DNA of 21,106 bases, taken from assembly GCA_002501135.1 (NCBI GenBank), contig DLRQ01000001.1, positions 1 to 21,106 of the forward strand. Reading direction: 5' to 3'. Both the position numbers and the translations under genes were made by a program. This document shows positions 6,577 to 14,420 of this stretch, one piece after another. The notes beneath the pieces were generated by a model. It ran no database searches. It had not been told where the DNA came from and saw nothing but the letters and a program-made list of their open reading frames with translations. Positions within the stretch are counted from its first letter, which is position 1; every line of letters starts with the position of its first letter. Origin of the DNA: Candidatus Neomicrothrix sp. UBA7884 (GTDB lineage: Bacteria; Actinomycetota; Acidimicrobiia; Acidimicrobiales; MedAcidi-G1).

Positions 6577-7361
6577 GCCACCTAATGGAGATCCGTGACC
6601 TGAAGATCACCTTCGGTGGCCTTGATGCCCTGTCGGGTCTCAATTTCCACGTGGACGAGGGTGAGATTGTCAGCGTGATCGGCCCGAACGGTGCCGGTAA
6701 GACCACTTTCTTCAACGCCATCACCGGGCTTGTGGACCCGACCGAGGGCAACATCCTCTTTGACGGAGAATCGATTCTGGGGCTCGATCCCCACCAGGTC
6801 ACGGGACTCGGCATTGCACGCACCTTTCAGAACGTGCGGCTGTTCCCCAACATGACCGTTCTCGAAAACATCATGGTCGCCCAGCACTGCCGAACCTCGC
6901 AGCTGGTGTTTGGGGCGCTGCTCCAGACGGCGGCCTTCAAGAAGGAGGAACAGGAGATTGAGGAGCGGGCCAAGGAGGTCCTGGCCTTCTTCGGCTCACG
7001 CCTTGTCGGCTACCGCTACGACCAGCCGGCCTTTGTTCTCTCCTATGCCAACCGCAGGCGGCTGGAGATTGCCAGGGCAATGGCCACCCAGCCGCGCCTG
7101 ATGCTGCTCGATGAGCCGGTCGCTGGAATGAACCCCATGGAGACCGCCGAGTTGACAGCTCTCATCGGTCGGCTCCGGTCAGAGTGGGGTTTCACGATCG
7201 TCATGATTGAACACGACATGCGTGTTGTCAGGGACGTCTCTGACCGGGTTGTTGTTCTGGACCACGGAGTCCCGATCGCGCAAGGCTCCTACGACGAGGT
7301 GTCAACCAACCCCGATGTCGTCGAGGCCTACCTGGGACGACCAGCAGAGGACGGAACATGA
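6573..7361 (+). CDS. livG: ABC transporter ATP-binding protein (LivG family)
   Basis: 262 residues. Walker A is GPNGAGKT (37-44), the Q-loop is Gln86 in ARTFQNVRLF, Walker B is LMLLDEP (Asp180, Glu181) and the H-loop His214 lies in MIEHDM. FQNVRLFPNMTVLENI and LLDEPVAGMNP are typical of LivG rather than LivF. The signature motif is LSYANRR instead of the common LSYGQQR, so the glycine is Ala; I believe similar forms occur in actinobacterial LivG proteins. The start overlaps the livM stop, and the stop overlaps the livF start, both by ATGA. It powers transport as a heterodimer with LivF. Confidence 0.93.
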   Translation: MSHLMEIRDLKITFGGLDALSGLNFHVDEGEIVSVIGPNGAGKTTFFNAITGLVDPTEGNILFDGESILGLDPHQVTGLGIARTFQNVRLFPNMTVLENIMVAQHCRTSQLVFGALLQTAAFKKEEQEIEERAKEVLAFFGSRLVGYRYDQPAFVLSYANRRRLEIARAMATQPRLMLLDEPVAGMNPMETAELTALIGRLRSEWGFTIVMIEHDMRVVRDVSDRVVVLDHGVPIAQGSYDEVSTNPDVVEAYLGRPAEDGT

Positions 7362-8122
7362 GCGTGTCGGAGGACGCAGCCATGGGTCAGGCGGCTGGAG
7401 ATGACCGGGTGGCGTTGCTGGAGTTCCGCGATGTGAACACCCACTACGGCGCCGTCCACATTCTCAAGGACGTAAACCTCGCCATCTACCCGGGAGAGCT
7501 TGTCTGCCTGCTGGGGGGAAACGCCAGCGGAAAGACAACAACGCTCAAGACGCTTCTGGGGATGGTCTCACCGACCTCTGGAGACGTGGTGCTGAATGGC
7601 GAGGTGGTCAACAACAAGCCCATCAGTTACAGGGTTGAGAATGGCGTGACGATGGTTCCCGAGAACCGTCGCCTCTTCAAGAGGCTCACCGTGAAGGAGA
7701 ACCTCGTTCTGGGTGCCTACCTGCGCAGCGACAAGGATGGGATCGAGGCCGACCTGCAGCACGTGTTCGAGTTGTTCCCACGGGTCGAGGAGCGCCTCTC
7801 CCAGAAGGCGGGAACGCTCTCTGGTGGTGAACAGCAGATGGTCGCAATCGGACGTGCACTCATGTCGAGGCCAACGGTCCTGTTGATGGACGAGCCCTCA
7901 ATGGGTCTGGCTCCCGCCCTGGTGCAACAGAACTTCGACCTTATCCAGCAGATCAATGAGGAGGGGATGGCGGTGTTCATGGTTGAGCAGAACGCAAACA
8001 TGGCCCTCTCCATCGCTGACCGGGGTTGGGTGCTCCAGACCGGAATGGTCGTGCTTGACGACTCCGCCAAGTCCCTGCTGGCCAACCCCGAGATGAGGGC
8101 CGCCTACCTCGGCGAGACCTGA
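7358..8122 (+). CDS. livF: ABC transporter ATP-binding protein (LivF family)
   Basis: 254 residues. Walker A is GGNASGKT (53-60), the signature is LSGGEQQ (154-160) and Walker B is VLLMDEP (Asp178, Glu179). The H-loop position is Gln211 in VEQNAN, as usual for LivF. MVPENRRLFKRLTVKENL is also LivF-like. The first 17 residues are extra and hydrophilic; ATG 7382 (Met9) is an alternative start, but the ATGA overlap with livG supports 7358. It is the last gene of the liv operon. No substrate-binding protein gene follows; the next gene is convergent. Confidence 0.93.
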   Translation: MSVSEDAAMGQAAGDDRVALLEFRDVNTHYGAVHILKDVNLAIYPGELVCLLGGNASGKTTTLKTLLGMVSPTSGDVVLNGEVVNNKPISYRVENGVTMVPENRRLFKRLTVKENLVLGAYLRSDKDGIEADLQHVFELFPRVEERLSQKAGTLSGGEQQMVAIGRALMSRPTVLLMDEPSMGLAPALVQQNFDLIQQINEEGMAVFMVEQNANMALSIADRGWVLQTGMVVLDDSAKSLLANPEMRAAYLGET

Positions 8123-8127
8123 GCAGG

Positions 8128-8147
8128 CGGTCGCCCTGAGGCGGCCG
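8128..8147. terminator. Hairpin between convergent livF and FAD oxidoreductase genes
   Basis: C-GGTCGCC (8128-8135), loop CTGA (8136-8139), GGCGGCC-G (8140-8147): an 8-bp stem with one G-U pair, lying between two convergent stop codons. There is no T-tract, so it is a candidate bidirectional terminator or transcript-end stabiliser, not a classic intrinsic terminator. Confidence 0.45.
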
Positions 8148-8150
8148 TGA

Positions 8151-9335
8151 TCAGATGATTGCTGACTCTGGAAACGGTTCTCCGGCTGCGATTCGGGCAT
8201 AGCCCAGTTGGCCCAGGTCGATGCTCGTGTATTCGCCGTAGGTGAGCAGCTCGGCAACGGCCCGTCCGACTCCGGGAGCCTGTTGCAGCCCGTGGCCGCT
8301 GAAGCCGTTGGCCAGGATGAGGTTCTCCACCGGATGGGCGGGGCCGACGACTGCATTCTGGTCGAGGGTGTTGTAGGCGTAGTGGCCGGCCCAGGAGTGC
8401 GTGACCCTGAGGCGGTCGAAGCTCGGTATCCGCTCGGCCAGAACGGGCCAGATGAGGTCCTCGAACTCCTCGTGCACGACCGTGAGGTCGTCGGCATCGA
8501 CGGCAACGTCATCTGTGGGAGGGGCACCGGCTAGGAAGTACGGCGGTTCGGATCGCACGTACACCCCTGACGGGTCCACGATCATCGGCAGGTCCCGTTC
8601 GGCCGGTTCGGCGGCGTCAAATATGAACACCGACCGGTTGCGGGCCTCGACAGGTAGGGAGACTCCGGCCATGTCTGCAATGACGGCTGAGCGCGGGCCG
8701 GCGGCATTCACCACGTGGCTGCAGTTGACGGTCCGGCCAGACTCCAGATGGACGGCTGTAACACGGTCTCCTTCGACCTGAAGGCCTGTGACCCTGTCGG
8801 TTGAGTAGACGACTCCGCTGTATCTGGCACGTTGGCGCAGTCCCCACATGAGGGCGAAGGCGTCGAAGGTCCCCTCGCCGTTCGCCCCGATACTCCCGCC
8901 GGAAAGGTCGCCTACAGCGAGATAGGGGAACCGTCTGCCGAGTTGGTCACGGTCCATCAACGTGATGTCGGCACCACAGGCGGACTGGACCTGGTGGTTG
9001 GCCTCGAGTGTGGCCCATCCCGATTCGCTGGCGAGAAAGAGGTAACCGGTGTCCCTGAAGCAGAGATCAGGCGAGTTACCCCCGACCTCGACAAGGTCGT
9101 GGAAATTGGCGAGGAAATTCGAACCGAAGAGCGACAACTCCACGTTCACCGGGTTCGAGAACTGGTGTCGGATGCTGGCACACGACAGGGTCGTCGATGA
9201 GAGCGCGTAGGTGGGGTCCGGCTCCACCACCAGGACCGTGCCGGTGTAGTCGGGGTTCTCCGAGAGGAAGTAGGCGACTGCGCTGCCGATCACGGCACCA
9301 CCGACGATGACGGTGTCGAAGTGATCTGCTGACAT
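8151..9335 (-). CDS. FAD-dependent amine/amino-acid oxidoreductase (DAO family, sarcosine/dimethylglycine-oxidase-like)
   Basis: 394 residues from ATG 9335. The N-terminal dinucleotide-binding motif is DTVIVGGAVIGSAVAYFL (about 7-24), followed by LVVEPDP, where the acidic residue binds the FAD ribose. The C-terminal FAD contact is LANGFSGHGLQQAPGVGRA. The middle (FRDTGYLFLAS, SIRHQFSNPVNVELS) resembles FOXRED1 and dimethylglycine/sarcosine oxidoreductases, which oxidise N-methyl or secondary amino acids. The exact substrate cannot be read. The open frame extends to 9458 into the SDR gene, but the Rossmann motif fixes the start at MSADHFD. It lies 40 nt after the SDR stop and is probably the last gene of a three-gene operon with threonine aldolase and SDR. 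A role in sarcosine or dimethylglycine breakdown would fit the BetA and DmdA-like genes further on. Confidence 0.85.
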   Translation of the reverse strand: MSADHFDTVIVGGAVIGSAVAYFLSENPDYTGTVLVVEPDPTYALSSTTLSCASIRHQFSNPVNVELSLFGSNFLANFHDLVEVGGNSPDLCFRDTGYLFLASESGWATLEANHQVQSACGADITLMDRDQLGRRFPYLAVGDLSGGSIGANGEGTFDAFALMWGLRQRARYSGVVYSTDRVTGLQVEGDRVTAVHLESGRTVNCSHVVNAAGPRSAVIADMAGVSLPVEARNRSVFIFDAAEPAERDLPMIVDPSGVYVRSEPPYFLAGAPPTDDVAVDADDLTVVHEEFEDLIWPVLAERIPSFDRLRVTHSWAGHYAYNTLDQNAVVGPAHPVENLILANGFSGHGLQQAPGVGRAVAELLTYGEYTSIDLGQLGYARIAAGEPFPESAII

Positions 9336-9375
9336 CAGGTCTGCCGGCCCACCGTTGCGTGTCCGTGACCCGGGG

Positions 9376-10182
9376 TCAGTCCAGGTCGGCCAGGTCGGGA
9401 AAATCGCTGGGCGGCATGATGTCGACGGTGGCCGAACGCTGCTGTGCGAGCATCCCACCGTCGACCTTGAGTACGTCTCCGGTCATGTACCTGGCGTCGT
9501 CGGAGGCCAGGAACAGGGCAGGGCCTGCCATGTCGTCGGGGTACCCGGGCCGGCCGAGGGGGATGTTCTCACCCCGGAGTGCTGTTTCCTCGTCGGACAT
9601 TCCGACGGTGTCGATGGCGCCGGGGACCAGAGCGAACACCCGGATTCCGTACGGGCCGAGGTCGAGTGCCATTGCGCGTGTCAGAGCCTCGATCCCGCCC
9701 TTGGAGGCGTCGTAGGCGCTGAAGGCCCTGTGCGCCCGGGTGGCACCGCCTGAAGACATGTTGATGATCACCCCGGCGCCCCTGTCGGCCATGATGCGCG
9801 CTGCACGGTGGGAGCAGAGGAAGTGCCCGGTCAGGTTCACGTCGATGATGCGCCGCCACCAGGCTTCGTCGGCCTCGAAGAAGTGGAGCATCGGGCTGAC
9901 GATGCCGGCGTTGTTGACCAGCACGTCGACCGTTCCGTAGGTGTCGAGGGCCGTGTCGAAGATGGTGGCAACCTGAGAGTTGTCCGAAACGTCTGCAACG
10001 GCCCCGGTGGCGATACCTCCTGCTGTGGTGATCAGGTCGGCTACCTCGCTGACGACATCGGCGTCGATGTCGTTCACGACCACGTGGGCGCCTGCACCGG
10101 CGAACCTCACGGCGATTGCCCGACCGATTCCACGGCCCGCTCCGGTGACCACCACTACCTGTCCTTTGTGCATGTTGTCCAT
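9376..10182 (-). CDS. SDR family NAD(P)-dependent dehydrogenase
   Basis: 268 residues, the classical short-chain dehydrogenase length. Cofactor motif TGAGRGIG (13-20), NNAG (90-93), catalytic Ser around 143-144 in NMSSGG, and Tyr157-x-x-x-Lys161 in AYDASK. MTGDVLKVDGG near the C-terminus is the usual SDR ending. VVNDID after the second strand has an Asp, which favours NAD over NADP. Start ATG 10182 has AGGAGGG at 10196-10190, eight bases upstream, just behind the threonine aldolase stop, so the two genes are translationally linked. Probably oxidises or reduces a hydroxy or keto compound produced or used by the neighbouring genes; the substrate is not deducible. Confidence 0.92.
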   Translation of the reverse strand: MDNMHKGQVVVVTGAGRGIGRAIAVRFAGAGAHVVVNDIDADVVSEVADLITTAGGIATGAVADVSDNSQVATIFDTALDTYGTVDVLVNNAGIVSPMLHFFEADEAWWRRIIDVNLTGHFLCSHRAARIMADRGAGVIINMSSGGATRAHRAFSAYDASKGGIEALTRAMALDLGPYGIRVFALVPGAIDTVGMSDEETALRGENIPLGRPGYPDDMAGPALFLASDDARYMTGDVLKVDGGMLAQQRSATVDIMPPSDFPDLADLD

Positions 10183-10197
10183 TTCCCTGCCCTCCTG

Positions 10198-11226
10198 TCA
10201 GAGGTTGTTGAAGAAGCGCTGAACCGCGTCGACCAGCAGTCGAGCCTGTCCGACATCTACATCGAGATGGGTGACGATACGTATGGTGGGCTTCCATGGC
10301 CACAGCAGCAGGCCGTCAGCAGCCAGGTGGGCTGCAAGGGCGTCGTGGTGCTCCGCCGGGGGAGTCAGCCAGACCATGTTGGTCGCCTGTCTGACTCTGA
10401 GGCCGTCGATCCGACGGAAGCCGTCGGCAATGAGGGCGGCGTTCTCGTGGTCTTTGATCAGGCGGTCCACGTGGTGGTCGAGGGCGTACATGCAGGCGGC
10501 CGCCATGTGGCCCACCTGGCGCATCCCACCACCGAGCATCTTGCGCAGGCGGAAGGCACGTGCGATGGAGTCGCCGTCGCCTACGAGCACGGCGCCCATC
10601 GGTGCGCCGAGGCCCTTGGAGAGGCAGATGGAGGCCGTGTCGACGTTCTGGATGATGTTGGCCACCGGCACGTTGAGGGCTGTGGCGGCATTGAACAGGC
10701 GGGCTCCGTCAAGGTGTACTGAGAGGCCGCAGTCCCGGGCGGTTGCAGTCAGGTCGTCTATCAGGTCGACTGGCTGCGGGGAGCCGTGGACGGTGTTCTC
10801 CAGACACAGGAGGCGGGTGACCGGGTGATGCTGATCGGGTTCCTTGACCGCTTCCCGGACCGCCTCAGCGGTGAGCGAACCGCCCTCGTCGGTCTCGATC
10901 GGCCATGGGACAGCTCCACCGAGGGCTGCTGTTCCTGACGCCTCGTCGGTGAGTATGTGGTAGTTGCGTCCGATCAGGTACTCGTCGCCGCGCTGGCAGT
11001 GGCTGAGCACTGCAGCGAGGTTGCTCTGGGTCGCAGCCGGGAAGAAGAGGGCGGCCTCCTTGCCGGTCAGGTCGGCCATGCGGTCCTGCAGGGCGTTCAC
11101 GGTCGGGTCCTCGCCGTACACGTCGTCGCCGACGTCTGCTGCGGCAATGGCCGCCCTCATCCCGGGTGTGGCCCGTGTGACGGTGTCGCTGCGAAAGTCG
11201 GCCAGCGTCGGCACCTGTTCGCTCAC
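10198..11226 (-). CDS. ltaE: Low-specificity L-threonine aldolase (beta-eliminating lyase family)
   Basis: 342 residues, the typical length. A cytosolic PLP enzyme that splits L-threonine or L-allo-threonine (and other beta-hydroxy amino acids) to glycine and an aldehyde. FRSDTVTRATPGMRAA (11-26) and VGDDVYGEDPTVNALQ (32-47) are hallmark N-terminal motifs. His90 in NYHILTDE stacks on PLP, HLDGARLFNA (171-180) holds Asp173 and Arg176, and Lys204 in CLSKGLGAPMG is the Schiff-base lysine. The reading frame begins at ATG 11226 shortly before FRSDTV, as usual. First gene of the operon with the SDR, 15 nt before it. The upstream 190 bp are shared with a divergent hydrolase gene and contain two inverted repeats. 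Confidence 0.93.
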   Translation of the reverse strand: MSEQVPTLADFRSDTVTRATPGMRAAIAAADVGDDVYGEDPTVNALQDRMADLTGKEAALFFPAATQSNLAAVLSHCQRGDEYLIGRNYHILTDEASGTAALGGAVPWPIETDEGGSLTAEAVREAVKEPDQHHPVTRLLCLENTVHGSPQPVDLIDDLTATARDCGLSVHLDGARLFNAATALNVPVANIIQNVDTASICLSKGLGAPMGAVLVGDGDSIARAFRLRKMLGGGMRQVGHMAAACMYALDHHVDRLIKDHENAALIADGFRRIDGLRVRQATNMVWLTPPAEHHDALAAHLAADGLLLWPWKPTIRIVTHLDVDVGQARLLVDAVQRFFNNL

Positions 11227-11289
11227 TGTCGGGCTCCCATCTCGTCAGGCCAGGTGCTCCTGAGACGGACACACCGGTCCGGAAGGTTA

Positions 11290-11305
11290 CCTGCCGGTCG
11301 GCAGG
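11290..11305. promoter_or_regulatory. 16-bp palindrome, candidate operator
   Basis: CCTGCCG-GT-CGGCAGG is a perfect 7+7 bp inverted repeat with a 2-bp centre, about 65 bp upstream of the threonine aldolase start and 110 bp upstream of the divergent hydrolase start. Size and symmetry resemble a TetR-type or other dimer-binding operator. No regulator gene is present in the window. Confidence 0.4.
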
Positions 11306-11368
11306 GGCCGCTGTGTCGAGAAGCCCGTTACGGATGGTGGGGGTCTCGGCACATAGGTTCGACCGTCA

Positions 11369-11388
11369 GGGAACGTGGAGACGTTCCC
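11369..11388. promoter_or_regulatory. Inverted repeat in leader of hydrolase gene
   Basis: GGGAACG (11369-11375), 6-nt loop TGGAGA, CGTTCCC (11382-11388): a perfect 7-bp stem ending 28 nt before the ATG at 11417. It could be an operator or an mRNA leader hairpin controlling access to the GAGGAG ribosome binding site. Confidence 0.4.
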
Positions 11389-11416
11389 GGGATGTATGGA
11401 CCCAGCGAGGAGAACC

Positions 11417-12574
11417 ATGACAGAGGTACACGGCACCACAGCGGACGGCTTCACGGGGGTGGGCGAGGCATTCCAGCGGAACTTCGACGAGTTCGGCGAG
11501 GTCGGTGCGGCCTGTTGCGTCTACGTGGATGGCGATCCCGTTGTCGACGTGTGGGGAGGCCTGGCCGACCAGGCATCGGGTCGGAATTGGGAGAGCGACA
11601 CCCTGCAACTGCACTTCTCGACCACCAAGGGGCTGGCAGCCATATGTGCGGCGATGCTCTACGAGCGTGGCCTGCTCGACTACGAGGCTCCCGTGTCGCG
11701 GTACTGGCCGGAGTTTGCCGGCGGCGGCAAGGAGGCAGTGACCGTTGCCCAGTGCATGAGCCATCGTTCAGGGCTGGCCGCGCTCGACACGCCGCTGACT
11801 CTGGAGGAGATCTGGGCGGTGGAACCGGTTCTACGGGCATTGGAGACCCAGGAACCGCTCTGGGAGCCGGGGTCGGCAAATGGGTACCACGCCATTACCT
11901 ACGGCTGGATCGTCGGCGAGATCGTCCGGCGGATAGACGGCCGCACCCTGGGTGCGTTCCTGGCCGAGGAGGTGGCAGGGCCGTTGGGAGCTGAGTCCTA
12001 CATCGGCCTGCCCGAATCCGAGGAGGGTCGCGTGGCCACGCTCCTCAACTCGCCGCCACCGGCGACCCAGGAGGAACTGGAGCTGATGATGGCCGTGATC
12101 GGGCCGGGCACCATGGGCTTTCGAGCGCTAACCATGGATGGGACGATCCCGTTCGGAGCCCCGGAGAACCCGTTCAACACACGGGAGATGCACGCCACCG
12201 AGATGCCGGCGGCCAACGGGATCAGCGAAGCCCGCGCTCTTGCCCGCATCTACGCGGCCACCGTCGGTGAGGTCGACGGAATCCGACTTGTAACAGATGA
12301 CACGGTGCGTCACGTCCGCTCCGAGCGATCAAGGGGTCCGGACCTGAGCCTCGTGGCCGAGTGCTCATGGGGCCTGGGGTTCATGCGGGACATGGAGGTC
12401 AACCCGATGCTGACAGGTGAGTCATACGGCCACTCCGGGGCCGGTGGTTCGATCGCCTTCGGAGACCTGGAAAGCGGTGTCGGCTTCGCCTATGTGATGA
12501 ACCAGATGGGAGGCGGGATGGCGGGTGACCCACGTGCCAATGGCCTGATCGAAGCACTCCGGTCCAGCCTCTGA
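11417..12574 (+). CDS. Serine hydrolase, class C beta-lactamase/esterase fold
   Basis: 385 residues from ATG 11417, which has a strong GAGGAG six bases upstream. Ser68-Thr-Thr-Lys71 in HFSTTKGL is the SxxK nucleophile motif. Tyr157 in GYHAITYGW stands for the YxN tyrosine, in the variant typical of EstB- and LACTB-like esterases. MSHRSGLAALD (about 114-124) is another family motif. The C-terminal GHSGAGGSIAFGD holds the third active-site element (HxG-type). There is no signal peptide, so it is probably a cytoplasmic esterase or amidase rather than a secreted beta-lactamase. Neighbours give no substrate. The frame opens at 11375, but the RBS settles the start. Confidence 0.9.
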   Translation: MTEVHGTTADGFTGVGEAFQRNFDEFGEVGAACCVYVDGDPVVDVWGGLADQASGRNWESDTLQLHFSTTKGLAAICAAMLYERGLLDYEAPVSRYWPEFAGGGKEAVTVAQCMSHRSGLAALDTPLTLEEIWAVEPVLRALETQEPLWEPGSANGYHAITYGWIVGEIVRRIDGRTLGAFLAEEVAGPLGAESYIGLPESEEGRVATLLNSPPPATQEELELMMAVIGPGTMGFRALTMDGTIPFGAPENPFNTREMHATEMPAANGISEARALARIYAATVGEVDGIRLVTDDTVRHVRSERSRGPDLSLVAECSWGLGFMRDMEVNPMLTGESYGHSGAGGSIAFGDLESGVGFAYVMNQMGGGMAGDPRANGLIEALRSSL

Positions 12575-12641
12575 GACTGCCCGCTGAAGGCAGGACCGTC
12601 GTCGTCCGCGGATCTGTCGCTCCTGCGGGCACACTGGTTCC

Positions 12642-13679
12642 ATGAGAACCGATGCAAATGAGGAACGGATGGGCCTGTTCCTTGACTACGAGAACCTGGC
12701 GATCGGCGCACGGGAGAGCCTCGGGCTGAAGAGCTTCGATTTCGCTCCTATCGCACGCGCCATGGCCGAGAGGGGACGCGTCGTCTACCGGCGGGCCTAC
12801 GCCGACTGGTCCGGCTTCGACGAGGACCGCCGCCACCTCACCCGTCATCAGGTCGAGTTGGTCGAGATACCGCAACGAATGGGTGCCGCCAGGAAGAACG
12901 CCGCCGACATCAAGATGGTCGTGGACGCTCTTGAGTTGGCCTTCGAACGTGACTACGTGACGACCTTCGTGCTCTGCACGGGCGACAGTGATTTCACGCC
13001 ACTGGTGCAGAAGCTACGTGAGCTGGACCGTCGGGTCATCGGCATCGGGGTGCGTGACTCCACCTCGAACCTGCTGCCGCCGGCCTGCGACGAGTTCTTG
13101 TTCTACGACCGCCTGGAGGGTGTCGAGGCCAGCCGAGAGGCCAGCCGTAGGGACAGTTCGAGGTCTGAGGCACCGACCGGTGACGCCCCGTCGGTCGAGG
13201 ATCCCAGCCTCGATGAACTGGTGATCTCCACGCTCGCAGGCATGCAGGGGTCGCATGAGGACGTACGTGCCTCGACCCTCAAGCGGGCGATCCTGCGAAT
13301 CGACCCCACGTTCACCGAGTCCGACCACGGGTTCCGTGGCTTCACCGAGCTGCTGCGTCACCTGGCCGACCGCAGGGTCGTTGAGCTGGTGGGGGCCAAG
13401 CGGGACCCCGAAGTCGACCTGGTTACAGGTGACGGTCCCGCCCAGGCGGCTTTCGACCTGCTGGTGTCGGTGGTTGCCGATGCCGGTGGCGGCCGAAAGA
13501 AGGGTGTGGCCATGTCGGGACTCAAGACCGAACTGCGCAGGCAGGACGAGGGTTTCAGCGAGCGCGCCCTCGGCTACAGCGGCTTCCTGCAGTTCTGCAG
13601 GGCGGCCGCCGCAAGGGACCTTGTCGCGATGGCATGGGATGACAAGCGCGGCGACTACCTTCTCTCGCCGATGGGTTAG
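12642..13679 (+). CDS. NYN-domain putative RNase with two OST-HTH/LOTUS domains
   Basis: 345 residues. Residues 10-155 are an NYN (PIN-like) nuclease domain: LFLDYENLAIG with Asp15, ADIKMVVDAL with Asp89, and CTGDSDFTPLV with Asp115 and Asp117 supply the metal-binding acidic residues. VIGIGVRDSTSNLLPPACDEF is a typical following segment. A charged linker (about 160-187) leads to two OST-HTH/LOTUS-like winged helices, about 188-255 and 265-340; both include the 'gF..f..l...l' core (FRGFTELLRHL and YSGFLQFCRAA). Such domains bind RNA, so a role in RNA processing or decay is inferred. ATG 12642 has no clear RBS; ATG 12669 (Met10) has GAGGA just upstream and would still keep the full NYN domain. 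Alone on its strand between the hydrolase and FMN-protein genes. Confidence 0.88.
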   Translation: MRTDANEERMGLFLDYENLAIGARESLGLKSFDFAPIARAMAERGRVVYRRAYADWSGFDEDRRHLTRHQVELVEIPQRMGAARKNAADIKMVVDALELAFERDYVTTFVLCTGDSDFTPLVQKLRELDRRVIGIGVRDSTSNLLPPACDEFLFYDRLEGVEASREASRRDSSRSEAPTGDAPSVEDPSLDELVISTLAGMQGSHEDVRASTLKRAILRIDPTFTESDHGFRGFTELLRHLADRRVVELVGAKRDPEVDLVTGDGPAQAAFDLLVSVVADAGGGRKKGVAMSGLKTELRRQDEGFSERALGYSGFLQFCRAAAARDLVAMAWDDKRGDYLLSPMG

Positions 13680-13713
13680 CCAATCCAGCCAGAGAGAGGC
13701 TGAGGAGGTCACT

Positions 13714-14379
13714 GTGGGAGAATCGACGGGAAACAGGACGGACATCGGCCGCGTTCCGGAACGTGGTGTTGTGGACCGGGATGCGATCGAGGCTGTGCTC
13801 GACGAGGGCATGATCGCCCATGTCGGCCTGGTTGCCGGTGACGGTGGGGCCGCCCACCCGGTTGTCATCCCGATGCTCTACGCACGGCTTGGTGACCGTC
13901 TGCTGCTGCACGGCTCGCCGGCCAGCCGGCTGCTGCGGACGGCAAAGTCTGGTGTCGAGGTGTGTGTGACCGTGACCCTGCTGGACGGCCTGGTGCTGGC
14001 GCGCTCCGCGTTTCACCACTCCATGAACTACCGCTCGGTGGTGGTGTTCGGTACCGCAACCGAGGTCACCGACTGGGATGACAAGGTCGCTGCTCTTGAC
14101 CAGTTGACCGACCACGTGCTGCCCGGCCGGATGGCCGTTCTGCGACCCCACACCGACAAGGAGGTGCGCGGCACCACCGTTCTCTCCCTGTCGCTCGAGG
14201 AGTGCTCCATGAAGGTGCGTACGGGGCCACCCGTCGACGATGCCGAGGACATGGAGGCCGACGTCTGGGCGGGTGTCCTGCCTCTTGGCGTGGCGGTCGG
14301 TGCTCCGGAGCCTGATCCGCTGATGCCTCCGAGGGATGCTCCTGACCACGTTGCGGCCTGGAGCCGGGGCGCTATCTAA
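13714..14379 (+). CDS. Pyridoxamine 5'-phosphate oxidase family (FMN-binding split barrel, Pyridox_ox_2 type) protein
   Basis: 221 residues from GTG 13714, which has GAGGAGG directly upstream with good spacing. VDRDAIEAVLDEGMIAHVGLV is the usual opening of this group. HPVVIPMLYARLGDRLLLHG, SPASRLLRTA and SAFHHSMNYRSVVVFG follow; the last is characteristic of the Pyridox_ox_2 subgroup related to NimA-like proteins. These bind FMN or heme and are mostly uncharacterised. The frame is open far upstream (to 13255) inside the NYN gene, but that part has no family resemblance. The gene starts 34 nt after the NYN stop, so both may be cotranscribed. Confidence 0.87.
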   Translation: MGESTGNRTDIGRVPERGVVDRDAIEAVLDEGMIAHVGLVAGDGGAAHPVVIPMLYARLGDRLLLHGSPASRLLRTAKSGVEVCVTVTLLDGLVLARSAFHHSMNYRSVVVFGTATEVTDWDDKVAALDQLTDHVLPGRMAVLRPHTDKEVRGTTVLSLSLEECSMKVRTGPPVDDAEDMEADVWAGVLPLGVAVGAPEPDPLMPPRDAPDHVAAWSRGAI

Positions 14380-14420
14380 CCAGGTTTCCCTAGGTGCCTG
14401 AGCGGTTCCTCACAGAGACG

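Noticed and set aside
9569..10303. Minus-strand 244-residue frame across the SDR gene
   Set aside because: Arg/His/Gly-rich shadow typical of GC-rich coding DNA; the SDR motifs are in the other frame.
10957..11994. Plus-strand 345-residue frame across the threonine aldolase start, the intergenic gap and the hydrolase start
   Set aside because: It crosses two well-supported genes and the divergent promoter, and has no recognisable domain.
13255..13713. Upstream half of the long open frame ending at 14379
   Set aside because: It is the out-of-frame shadow of the NYN-LOTUS gene; a GAGGAGG-preceded GTG at 13714 begins the FMN protein.
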